35,099 bases of DNA from a virus. The position numbers were made by a program, and so were the translations under genes. The stretch covers positions 1-35,099 of IMG/VR virus record IMGVR_UViG_3300043313_001605. One strand, written 5' to 3'. This document shows, one piece after another, positions 28,715-35,099 of the stretch. The notes under the pieces are model-generated. The model was not told the origin of the DNA. It worked only from the letters and a program-made list of their open reading frames with translations, and made no database searches. Position 1 is the first letter of the stretch. The number at the start of each line of letters is the position of its first letter.

Positions 28715-30021
28715 TCTTCCGGCGGCGAGACCGGTGGGAGTGCAATGGGTATCGGCCCGACACCCGGAGGCGGGCCGGCCTTATCGCGCTCGTTCAGCGC
28801 GGCGAGACTCCAATTTTGCTGCTGAAGATACGGCGTGTCCCCGCCCTTCACCGGCTTGAGGTTGAACTTGGCGCGCGCTTCGTTCGGTGAGTAGACGCCG
28901 CCGACCACGCCCTTCGTCGCCTCGTCCATCTTCTGCACCGAGTCCATTCGCTTGAGGGCCTCGAGATCGAACTCGACCTCGAGGCGGGTCTTGAGCTCGA
29001 GCCCTTCGGTGAGACACAGTTCGAGCGACTCGAAGTGGATCTGGAGACAGTCCCCGTAATACTCCTGGCCGAGCGCCTCGACGTTGTTATAGGACGGCAG
29101 CGCCCCGACGTTGACCTTGTAGCCGGGCACGTGGAGCACCGCACAGATCTTCTCGTCGTCCCATTTCAACTGATCGATCAACTGCGCGTCCACGAACGAC
29201 ATCGCGGTGGGCTTCTCGAATTTCAGGCCGCCGCCGAGCACCGCGACCTTGCCGATGTTCTCGGGCCCGGTGTAATTCGCCGTCCACCAGTCTTCGAGTT
29301 TCTTCTGATCGTCTGGACCGATCACGCCTGGCGCTGTGAGGATGCCGCCGGTCTGCGAGCCCGAGCGAAACAACTTGGTCGCGTTGTTCTGGATCGTGAG
29401 CGCCTGCATCGCTGCGTGGCCGCAGGCGTAGACCGGCGACACGCCACAGAGCGGGTGATACGGCGCATACGCGATGTCATGGATGATCTCGCGCGCCGGC
29501 ACGACGATGGACGCCTCGCCGATCCCAGCCAGCACATCTTGCTGGAGCGCATAGTAGACATCGCCGTTCGGACCGACCAGCGGCTTGACGCGCGTCGGAT
29601 CGAGCAGATAGAGGGCCGTGACGACGCCGCGCGCATCGCGCTCTTTCAGCGCGTAGGTGTTCCCGCGCGTCAGCTTCGAGAGCATCCAGTAGGTGTAGAA
29701 CTGGATCCGGTTCTGGTAGTGATTCGGACGGCGGAGCACGGGCGAGTACGCGGGGTTCTCGATCTCGGTCTCGATCCCGTTCGCGTCTTCCTCGACGAGC
29801 ATGGGGCGACATTTTGCGACGTCACCACTAATCAGCGTGACGCACGACCAAAACGTCGGATGCGCGAGCGCGTCTTCGACGGGCGTCTGGATGTGGCGTT
29901 GCCAGGCGCCGGCAAACGACTCGCGGATGACCGGCCACCAGCCGTAGGACGAGGGGACGTGCGTAATGAAATCGCCGCCGGCCGCCTTCGTCCGCGTGAT
30001 CTCAAACCCGAAGATCTTCAT
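28615..30021 (-). CDS. HK97-type portal protein
   Basis: The product is 468 aa. Hallmarks in order are VIRESFAGAWQ (about 30-40), HPTFWSCVTLISGDVAKCRP, RNTYAL-type segment (LTRGNTYALKERD), PAREIIHDIAYAPYHPLCGV, PGVIGPDDQKKLEDWW, YNNVEALGQEYYGDCLQIHF and a Pro-rich end. It forms the dodecameric DNA gate at one capsid vertex. It starts in a TGATG overlap with the 66-aa gene. The order is unusual: the portal comes after the capsid gene rather than between terminase and protease. Confidence 0.95.
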   Translation of the reverse strand: MKIFGFEITRTKAAGGDFITHVPSSYGWWPVIRESFAGAWQRHIQTPVEDALAHPTFWSCVTLISGDVAKCRPMLVEEDANGIETEIENPAYSPVLRRPNHYQNRIQFYTYWMLSKLTRGNTYALKERDARGVVTALYLLDPTRVKPLVGPNGDVYYALQQDVLAGIGEASIVVPAREIIHDIAYAPYHPLCGVSPVYACGHAAMQALTIQNNATKLFRSGSQTGGILTAPGVIGPDDQKKLEDWWTANYTGPENIGKVAVLGGGLKFEKPTAMSFVDAQLIDQLKWDDEKICAVLHVPGYKVNVGALPSYNNVEALGQEYYGDCLQIHFESLELCLTEGLELKTRLEVEFDLEALKRMDSVQKMDEATKGVVGGVYSPNEARAKFNLKPVKGGDTPYLQQQNWSLAALNERDKAGPPPGVGPIPIALPPVSPPEDQGPTSKEVVTQFAKSLERGAEQAGMELCAAWS

Positions 30022-30221
30022 CAGTCTTCGGCCTTCATGTCGCGGCGCTGGTAGGGCGTGCGCTTGCGCGGTTCGTCGTCGAGCACGCGCTCGGCCGCGC
30101 CCACGGACACCAGCACGTCGCCCGCATCCTGCGTCGCCTCGAAGATCTCCCCGGGTTGCTGTCCCTGCGGACATTCCTTCAGCGCGCGGTACTTGTGGAG
30201 GGTGAAATTGTCGAACGCCAT
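30021..30221 (-). CDS. small protein before portal, unknown function
   Basis: The product is 66 aa with AGGGGAG ahead of the ATG and a TGATG coupling to the portal gene. It reads FTLHKYRALKECPQGQQPGE, then VLVSVGAAERVLDDEPRKR, an SH3-like small beta fold by pattern. Such small proteins between capsid and portal may be head decoration or connector parts; no family recognised. Confidence 0.65.
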   Translation of the reverse strand: MAFDNFTLHKYRALKECPQGQQPGEIFEATQDAGDVLVSVGAAERVLDDEPRKRTPYQRRDMKAED

Positions 30222-30254
30222 GCAGGACTCCCCTTGACGCAGGGACGAGAGCGA

Positions 30255-30286
30255 GGACGGTCCAGCCGCACGCGGCCAGACCGTCC
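30255..30286. repeat. strong hairpin between small head genes
   Basis: GGACGGTC (30255-30262) pairs perfectly with GACCGTCC (30279-30286). Inside, GCCGC and GCGGC (30265-30269 / 30272-30276) extend it after a small C-A bulge, giving 13 pairs. There is no T-tract in transcription direction. It separates highly expressed capsid-side genes from the portal, so it may tune mRNA levels. Confidence 0.55.
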
Positions 30287-30293
30287 GTGTGGC

Positions 30294-30470
30294 TTACGGG
30301 TTGCCGGTCGTCTGCCCGGGCGTGCCGGTCGGCTCTTGCCCGCCGGGCGTCGGCGCGGGATCCTCGACCGGCTTCGGCCCCGGCGGCGGCTCGCCGGGCT
30401 TTGCGACCGGCGGCGCGGTCGGATCGTCCTGCGTCGACATCGCGCCCACCTGTCCCTTGGTCTCCGTCAT
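30294..30470 (-). CDS. 58-aa proline-rich protein after capsid gene
   Basis: AAGGAGG, which overlaps the capsid stop, precedes the ATG at 30470 by eight bases. The product is disordered: after TETKGQVGAMSTQDD it consists mainly of P, G, T and A (PPGPKPVEDPAPTPGGQEPT). The ideal ribosome-binding site argues that it is expressed strongly with the capsid. Possibly a head decoration or linker peptide; no family. Confidence 0.65.
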   Translation of the reverse strand: MTETKGQVGAMSTQDDPTAPPVAKPGEPPPGPKPVEDPAPTPGGQEPTGTPGQTTGNP

Positions 30471-30482
30471 GACCGATCCTCC

Positions 30483-32462
30483 TTACGCCTTGTACAGCGA
30501 GTTGTAGATGTAGCGGGCCGCGCCGGTCCGCCGCAGCTTCCAGTTGATCTCGCGCGTCGCCTTCAGACCAAGCAGTCCCGCCTGCCAGAACGACACGAGC
30601 GATGCGCCCGTGCCGGTGATGCCCGTCTGCGACGACGCATCCACCATTTCGACCGACGCCTGATCGCTGGCATCCACCGTCACGACGCCGTCATCCGCGA
30701 GATAGATCTCGCTCGCCTTGACCGCGACGATGATGTTGGATACGGGCGAGCCGATCCCCGTCATCGCGGTCGTTGTGATCACTGGGAAGCCGAGGAGGTT
30801 GCCGCCGGCCATCGTCAACCCGGGGAACACGGGATTGCCGAGCGTGGTGATCATCAGCGAGATGTTCAGCGCGTCCACCGTGTTCATGATCAGCACGATG
30901 TCGGAAGGATCGAAGTTCGCCGTGCCGAACGTCGCGATGAGCGTGGCCAGGTCCGTGCGGAGCGCGGCGGCCGTCGCGCCCGTCGTGAGCACCGGCGTCG
31001 TGTTCCAGGTGATCGAGGCCGGCGAGACGTTCGCCACCGCGGCCTTCGCCGGATTGATGAAGTCCAGATCCTGCTTCGCGATCATCGCCCGCGCGAGCTC
31101 GTCGCGGACCTTGGCTTCCGCGCTCGGATTGCTGAACCGGATCTCTTCCTTGGTCAACACCGCGAGCGCGCCCAGCTTGGACCAGGCCAGCGAGGTCGTG
31201 AAGCTGGTCGCTTTGCTGAGTAGGATCGGCAAGCCTTCTCCGATCCAGTTCGCCGTCAGCCCGGCGGAGAAGCCGGAGACGCGCGTATTGAACGGCACGC
31301 GCCGCAAGTTGGGGTAGCTGACGCCGTTCACTGTCGTCCCGAACTTCCCGAGGATCGTCCCGGGCCGCAGGAACTCGATGAAGTCGTCCATGATCGTATA
31401 GGGGATGAGTTCTGAGGCCCATCCGGCCGTCTGGGTGTTCGCCGCGCCGACCGCCGCCTTCTGCTGCAGGTCGATCAGCTTGATCAGGCCGTGCGCGTCG
31501 TCGCCGTAGTTGTCCTGGGCGATCTGCTTGGCGCGGTATTCGTCCCCGCGCGCCATGCCCATGCACATCGCGTAGCGGGCGAACGCAATCCCCGGTGGCA
31601 GCTTCTTCTCGACCATGACCATCCCCGTACGGCCCTGTGCGCCCTCGTGCGGCGTCCGGCCACCAACGGGGGCAGCGGTGGCCTTCTCGCGCGCTTCGAG
31701 CTTGCGCAGGTCGACGAGTTCCTCGTCGATATTCGCGATCTCGCTGTCGAGTGTCGAGAACTCTTCCTTCTCGGCATCGTCTTTCCCGCGGCCCTCTTCG
31801 CTCGCTTTCTGCTGAATGCCTTCCTGCCGCGCGGCCTTCGCGGCACGGGTCTTTTCCCAGTCGGCGATCTGATCGGCAAAACTTTTCTTCATGGAGGTGT
31901 CCGAGCGCAGCTTCACAGTGCGCGAGGGGTCCGAGGCGCCGGACGGATGAAGACGCACAGCCTGGGTGCCTGGCGCGGCGAGGCCGACGTCGAGCGATTT
32001 GAGCGTGGCGATCGTAGCGTCTTGATGCGCGGGAATCACCACCATGCTGAGTTCGTACACTTCAATGCTGGGATAGTGATAGCCACCAGTTTCTTTGTTG
32101 AACGTCGGCTGCTCGAGCGGCAGGAAGCCGATCGACACCCCGCGAATCAACGGCGGCTTCGCGCTCAGCGAATCGACCGCTTCCTGCAACCGATCCGCAA
32201 CGACACCAGGGCGATCGATGGAGGAAATCACGGCATCGAACGGTGTCCCATCCTTGCCGGGTCTGCCGAACTTGGCTTCCCCGACGGGTTTCTTGTTGTC
32301 GTGATAGAGCAGCAGCGGCAGGGGATTCTTGAAGGCGATGCCGTCGGAGGCGATGGTATCGCCCAGGCGATCGGGAACAGGCGAGGTCGCAGTGCCCCCG
32401 AACGTACGCCGTTCAGGATCAAAGCCCTTGACGGTGACGAGGCTGTAGGCGCGTTGGAGCAC
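30483..32462 (-). CDS. fused HK97-type prohead protease and major capsid protein
   Basis: One open frame of 659 codons from GTG 32462 (start uncertain, weak ribosome-binding site). Residues about 1-160 are the S78 prohead protease: FGGTATSPVPDRLGDTI, LLLYHDNKKPVGEA with catalytic His54, IRGVSIGF with Ser110, VYELSMVVIPAHQDA. Residues about 191-659 are the capsid protein: KKSFADQIADWEKTRAAKAA coiled-coil delta domain to about 260, then the HK97 fold (IPYTIMDDFIEFLRPGTILG, TNWIG-type loop, VLTKEEIRFSNPSAEAKVRD, LLGFPVITT). Methionine 191 (31892) matches a usual capsid start but has no good Shine-Dalgarno site. The protease is expected to cut itself and the delta domains free during maturation. 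Confidence 0.92.
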   Translation of the reverse strand: MLQRAYSLVTVKGFDPERRTFGGTATSPVPDRLGDTIASDGIAFKNPLPLLLYHDNKKPVGEAKFGRPGKDGTPFDAVISSIDRPGVVADRLQEAVDSLSAKPPLIRGVSIGFLPLEQPTFNKETGGYHYPSIEVYELSMVVIPAHQDATIATLKSLDVGLAAPGTQAVRLHPSGASDPSRTVKLRSDTSMKKSFADQIADWEKTRAAKAARQEGIQQKASEEGRGKDDAEKEEFSTLDSEIANIDEELVDLRKLEAREKATAAPVGGRTPHEGAQGRTGMVMVEKKLPPGIAFARYAMCMGMARGDEYRAKQIAQDNYGDDAHGLIKLIDLQQKAAVGAANTQTAGWASELIPYTIMDDFIEFLRPGTILGKFGTTVNGVSYPNLRRVPFNTRVSGFSAGLTANWIGEGLPILLSKATSFTTSLAWSKLGALAVLTKEEIRFSNPSAEAKVRDELARAMIAKQDLDFINPAKAAVANVSPASITWNTTPVLTTGATAAALRTDLATLIATFGTANFDPSDIVLIMNTVDALNISLMITTLGNPVFPGLTMAGGNLLGFPVITTTAMTGIGSPVSNIIVAVKASEIYLADDGVVTVDASDQASVEMVDASSQTGITGTGASLVSFWQAGLLGLKATREINWKLRRTGAARYIYNSLYKA

Positions 32463-32503
32463 TCTGCCCGAAAGTCTGCAAGACAGTCGGGGAAGCGCCC
32501 TAC

Positions 32504-32692
32504 TTAAGATTTCTTTTCGTCGAGGCTCGTGCGGAGCGTGTGCCGAATCCACTCCGGCATCGTCATGCGCTCTCGCTGGGCGGCCTGACACACGTCCGCC
32601 AGTTGCTTCGACGGCAGCTTGACGCTGATCTGGGCCGACGGATCGTCGGCATCGAGCGGGGGGTGTCCGGACGGACGCTTCGACTCAGCCAT
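32504..32692 (-). CDS. ribbon-helix-helix-like protein between terminase and capsid
   Basis: The product is 62 aa from ATG 32692 behind GGAAGGAGAG; a longer frame from 32737 lacks such a site. Residues about 22-60 read SAQISVKLPSKQLADVCQAA then RERMTMPEWIRHTLRTSLDE, a strand plus two helices as in CopG/Arc-type DNA-binding proteins. It overlaps the terminase end by eight bases. It may regulate late genes or assist packaging; unusual at this position. Confidence 0.72.
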   Translation of the reverse strand: MAESKRPSGHPPLDADDPSAQISVKLPSKQLADVCQAAQRERMTMPEWIRHTLRTSLDEKKS

Positions 32693-34370
32693 GTCGGGGC
32701 TCTCCTTCCGTATGGGGCGGCGTACTTGTTCCGCCAAGCACCAGGAGCTGGTAGGTGGGGGTCTTCGTGGCGCCGGCTGCGATCGCGTCCGTCCGCGCTT
32801 CCCAACTGAGCACCGCGGCCATCGCGAGGTCGATCTTGTGCGGCGAATCGGGCCGATCTTTTTGAATCAGCCAGAGCGGCTTCCCGGCTTCATCGGTTTG
32901 CCCAGGGATGTTCGCCCGTCGGCTGTTGCCGAGATGACGCGTCAGGCGGGAATCGCCATCGTGCGCGATCACGCCGCTTGTGAGATCCGTGTTGAAGTTT
33001 TCGAGCGCAGCGGTCATCTGTCGGCGGCGATTTGTCCACCACTCGATCACTTTCTCAGGTCCCATTTTCGGATCCCCGGCCCACGCCGCGATCCAGGACT
33101 GCCAGTACGGCGGATCGGCGTACAGTCGCCACACCTCATACGTCTCGAACAGTGCGCGCATGCGCGCGTCGACTTCGTCGGCGGGCACTTGCCACAGCTG
33201 CTCTTTCGGCAGTGCCGCCGGCCGCTCCCACAAGCCCGGTACCCACTGATAGCCCGTCTCGAGATGCGTCGCGACGATCCCGGTGGAGTCACGAAACTGC
33301 GCCCCGTCGAACCCGAGCGTGATGAGATCGCCGGGCTGGACGGGGTTGTCGGTTCGCGCGAGCGTTTTCCACTGCTCGACGTCGAAAGCCTGCGTCGCCC
33401 CCTTCACCAGCCGGTTGCACCACACGCGCTCCCAGTACGCGCGATCGACGCCGGGGTCATGCAAGAGCGCGACGATCGCCTCGATGTTCCGCCAGCTCGC
33501 CGCCGGCCCGGAGGCTTCAATCACTGCCGCGCGCGCCGCCTCGACGTTGATGCCCCCATCGGGCGTGGTGAGATCGTGCGTGTCACTCGCCTGGCGGTGG
33601 AAAAAGAAGAACGATGTTTCGCTCACCGTCCCCTGGTCCACCCCTTCGGCATACGCCATCGTCGCCTCGGCCACCGATCCGGCACCCGGCTCTGGCGCGG
33701 TCGTGATCTCGAGCATCCAGGGATCCGCGAGGTACCGCTTCGCGTTGTTCGCCAGCATCGTCTGATGCGTGTCTCGGTAGCGGCGCAGCGTCATGCGGTG
33801 CGTTTCGTCGAGCAGACTCCAGGTCGTGCGGGCGCCGTCCCGCGCGTTGGGGGAGGTCGCGAGCGACTCCGCTTTCCCGTCGCCCTTGCGCCGCATGATG
33901 CGCTCGAGCCCGATGTCGAACTCGTCTTTCAGGGGGCCCTCCTCGAGGATCACGCGGAGCGCCCCGAACGCGAGATCGGCCGACTGCGCTTCGTTATACG
34001 CCACCATCGGCAAATAGGGATCGGTGACCGGTCCGCCGATCGGTTCGCCGCCAGGCGTCCAGCCGACACACCGCACCGGCGCGTCGGGATGGAGCTCACA
34101 CGCACCGACGAAGGCCGCCAGTTCCGTCTTCCCCTTGCCCTTCGCGAGCGAGAGGCCACAGCGAGAGAAGCGACGTCGCCCCGCGTGCGCATGACTCCGC
34201 GGATAGACTTCATACATCCGGTAGATCAGTCCGATCCGCTCCTCATCGAGCACGACAGGTTGGCCACGGAGATCGCCCGGACCGAAGACAAGATTCTGCT
34301 CGATGAAGTCGCAGATCTGAGGCCCGAGCGTTGGATACAGCACGGCGTCCCGGGGCACGGTCAGAATCAT
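32685..34370 (-). CDS. large terminase subunit (packaging ATPase-nuclease)
   Basis: The product is 561 aa from ATG 34370 in an ATGA overlap with the small subunit. ATPase: Walker A-like SLAKGKGKTE (about 74-83), Walker B WSLLDET with D188/E189, and coupling motif ITTAPEP (about 222-228). Nuclease: GFDGAQFRDS (D355), YADPPYW (D419) and HKIDLAMAAV (D514), the three acidic metal ligands of the RNase H fold. It pumps DNA into the prohead and cuts it. Upstream in-frame codons to 34838 overlap the small subunit and are not needed. Confidence 0.95.
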   Translation of the reverse strand: MILTVPRDAVLYPTLGPQICDFIEQNLVFGPGDLRGQPVVLDEERIGLIYRMYEVYPRSHAHAGRRRFSRCGLSLAKGKGKTELAAFVGACELHPDAPVRCVGWTPGGEPIGGPVTDPYLPMVAYNEAQSADLAFGALRVILEEGPLKDEFDIGLERIMRRKGDGKAESLATSPNARDGARTTWSLLDETHRMTLRRYRDTHQTMLANNAKRYLADPWMLEITTAPEPGAGSVAEATMAYAEGVDQGTVSETSFFFFHRQASDTHDLTTPDGGINVEAARAAVIEASGPAASWRNIEAIVALLHDPGVDRAYWERVWCNRLVKGATQAFDVEQWKTLARTDNPVQPGDLITLGFDGAQFRDSTGIVATHLETGYQWVPGLWERPAALPKEQLWQVPADEVDARMRALFETYEVWRLYADPPYWQSWIAAWAGDPKMGPEKVIEWWTNRRRQMTAALENFNTDLTSGVIAHDGDSRLTRHLGNSRRANIPGQTDEAGKPLWLIQKDRPDSPHKIDLAMAAVLSWEARTDAIAAGATKTPTYQLLVLGGTSTPPHTEGEPRHG

Positions 34371-34855
34371 TTGACGGCCTGCAAGAGGTTCCGTGGATCC
34401 ACGCCCGGCCGACGGACGCTGGCCGCCGGCGCCGTCTTCGGTTCCTCGATCGGCACGGGGGCCGTCGCCTCTGCCGCTCTCGCGACCAAGGCTAGTTGCT
34501 TGACGATGGCGAGGAAGCGCCCCATGGCGTTCAGTTGCACCTGTGGCGACTCTCTCGGATCGTGCACTTTTCGCAGCGCCGCCTCCCCCATCGTGACGAG
34601 TTCTTCGTCCGTCGCATCCAGCGCGTATGCCGCGCGCACGGCTGCCGCCCACTCCGCCGCGGACTTCGGCTGAACGGCCGATGACCGTGTTCGCGCGCCG
34701 TGTCGAGTGTCCGTCAACCTCCCGGCCGCCATCCAACGTTGGACCGTCGACCGCGTCACTTCCAACCGCGTGGCGATCTCCACCGGCGCGAGGCCGATAT
34801 CCGCGAGGCGCGTCGCCTCTTGAGCCACGTAGGACCATTTTCGCGTGCGTCTCAT
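34367..34855 (-). CDS. small terminase subunit-like protein
   Basis: The product is 162 aa. A helix-turn-helix (about 24-45: PVEIATRLEVTRSTVQRWMA) would recognise the packaging site. A helical centre follows (AEWAAAVRAAYALDATDEEL, VQLNAMGRFLAIVKQLALVA) for oligomerisation. The end is Pro-rich. Immediate position before the large subunit and ATGA coupling support the role. No own Shine-Dalgarno site; it starts in an ATGA overlap with a short upstream frame. Confidence 0.78.
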   Translation of the reverse strand: MRRTRKWSYVAQEATRLADIGLAPVEIATRLEVTRSTVQRWMAAGRLTDTRHGARTRSSAVQPKSAAEWAAAVRAAYALDATDEELVTMGEAALRKVHDPRESPQVQLNAMGRFLAIVKQLALVARAAEATAPVPIEEPKTAPAASVRRPGVDPRNLLQAVK

Positions 34856-35019
34856 GCGTCAGTTACGAGGATCCGCGATCCGCTAACTTCGGACGGTCTT
34901 GGTAGGCGAAACCCTCGTGTGCGGTTTCGGCTCCCGAGTGACACTTTTTGGCGCACGAATTTGTGCAAATTACAAAATCGGCTTCCGTGATGGTTTCCTG
35001 AGACCCGCTCGCCGAACAT
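34852..35019 (-). CDS. possible 55-aa leader protein of late operon
   Basis: GGGGGAG precedes ATG 35019 at good distance, and the frame ends in an ATGA overlap with the small terminase, which lacks its own ribosome-binding site. The product is very basic (VRQKVSLGSRNRTRGFRLPR) without a recognisable fold, so chance is possible. It spans a near-palindrome, GCACGAATTTGTGC (34953-34966), that might be a regulatory or packaging site. Bases 35020-35099 show no gene and no convincing late promoter. Confidence 0.35.
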   Translation of the reverse strand: MFGERVSGNHHGSRFCNLHKFVRQKVSLGSRNRTRGFRLPRPSEVSGSRILVTDA

Positions 35020-35099
35020 ATCAGCTCCCCCCACCGCTGGGGTACCTTGCATCCGCGCGTGTACCGTGGATAACAGTTCTCATACCTTCGCTATGTAAG

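Noticed and set aside
32619-34673. Plus-strand open frame of 684 codons opposite the terminase
   Set aside because: The terminase strand has all catalytic motifs; the opposite frame is Arg-rich without recognisable fold.
35065-35073. DnaA-box-like TTATCCACG on the minus strand
   Set aside because: A single imperfect box without AT-rich DNA or further boxes is not evidence of an origin.
1-35099. tRNA, rRNA, CRISPR array, integrase with attachment sites
   Set aside because: No cloverleaf, rRNA segment, regularly spaced repeat, recombinase motif or flanking direct repeat was seen on either strand by reading; a tRNAscan or HMM run was not possible.

Overview
The window is about 35.1 kb of GC-rich DNA. 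Nearly all of it is the late (virion and lysis) region of a tailed double-stranded DNA phage with HK97-type head genes and a long non-contractile (siphovirus-like) tail. The evidence is a terminase pair, an HK97 protease-capsid fusion, an HK97-type portal, gp6-like and closure connectors, a gp10-like tail completion protein, a tail tube, a tail chaperone with a frameshift site, a tape measure and a tail hub. No contractile sheath, integrase, repressor, replication gene, tRNA or CRISPR array was seen, so the early region lies outside the window or is missing. The host cannot be named. Composition and the style of the accessory genes suggest a GC-rich, soil-type bacterium, possibly Acidobacteriota; this is inference.

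Positions 1-3223 form a separate unit. They are bounded by a perfect 17-bp inverted repeat, GGTAGTGGGCTCCTTTG, whose left copy is the first 17 bases of the window. The unit encodes a single-ORF IS1-family DDE transposase, a basic GKKGGK protein, a winged-helix-like protein, a 316-aa protein of unknown function, a candidate small structured RNA and a long hairpin. I read it as an IS1-family transposon with passenger genes that has cut off the front of a phage gene (3224-3408).

Positions 3409-3838 hold a structured leader, a small plus-strand gene and a hairpin region where it meets the late operon. From 35019 down to 3839 almost every gene is on the minus strand, and most overlap the next gene by 1-4 bases (ATGA, GTGA, TGATG, TAATG), as in one translationally coupled late operon. 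Read in transcription order: possible leader ORF, small and large terminase, ribbon-helix-helix protein, protease-capsid fusion, two small proteins, portal, collagen-like protein, three small structural proteins, GV-repeat protein, second collagen-like protein. Next comes a block of nine predicted sugar-handling or methyl-transfer enzymes (24858-17423, with one 93-aa unknown inside it). Then follow head-tail connectors, fibre-like protein, tail completion, tail tube, chaperones, tape measure, tail hub, two small tail proteins, holin candidate, lysozyme, a proline-linker protein, a glycoside hydrolase and small lysis-end proteins.

Two plus-strand HNH loci interrupt the operon: a three-gene cassette at 22006-23031 inside the glycosylation block, and a single HNH gene at 28097-28714 after the portal. 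Their promoters, and those of several transposon genes, put the -10 box only 6-11 bases before the start codon, which predicts leaderless or near-leaderless mRNAs. The late genes instead use Shine-Dalgarno sites or stop-start coupling. The most interesting content is the multi-enzyme glycosylation block set between repetitive fibre-like proteins and the connectors, together with the passenger-carrying transposon.
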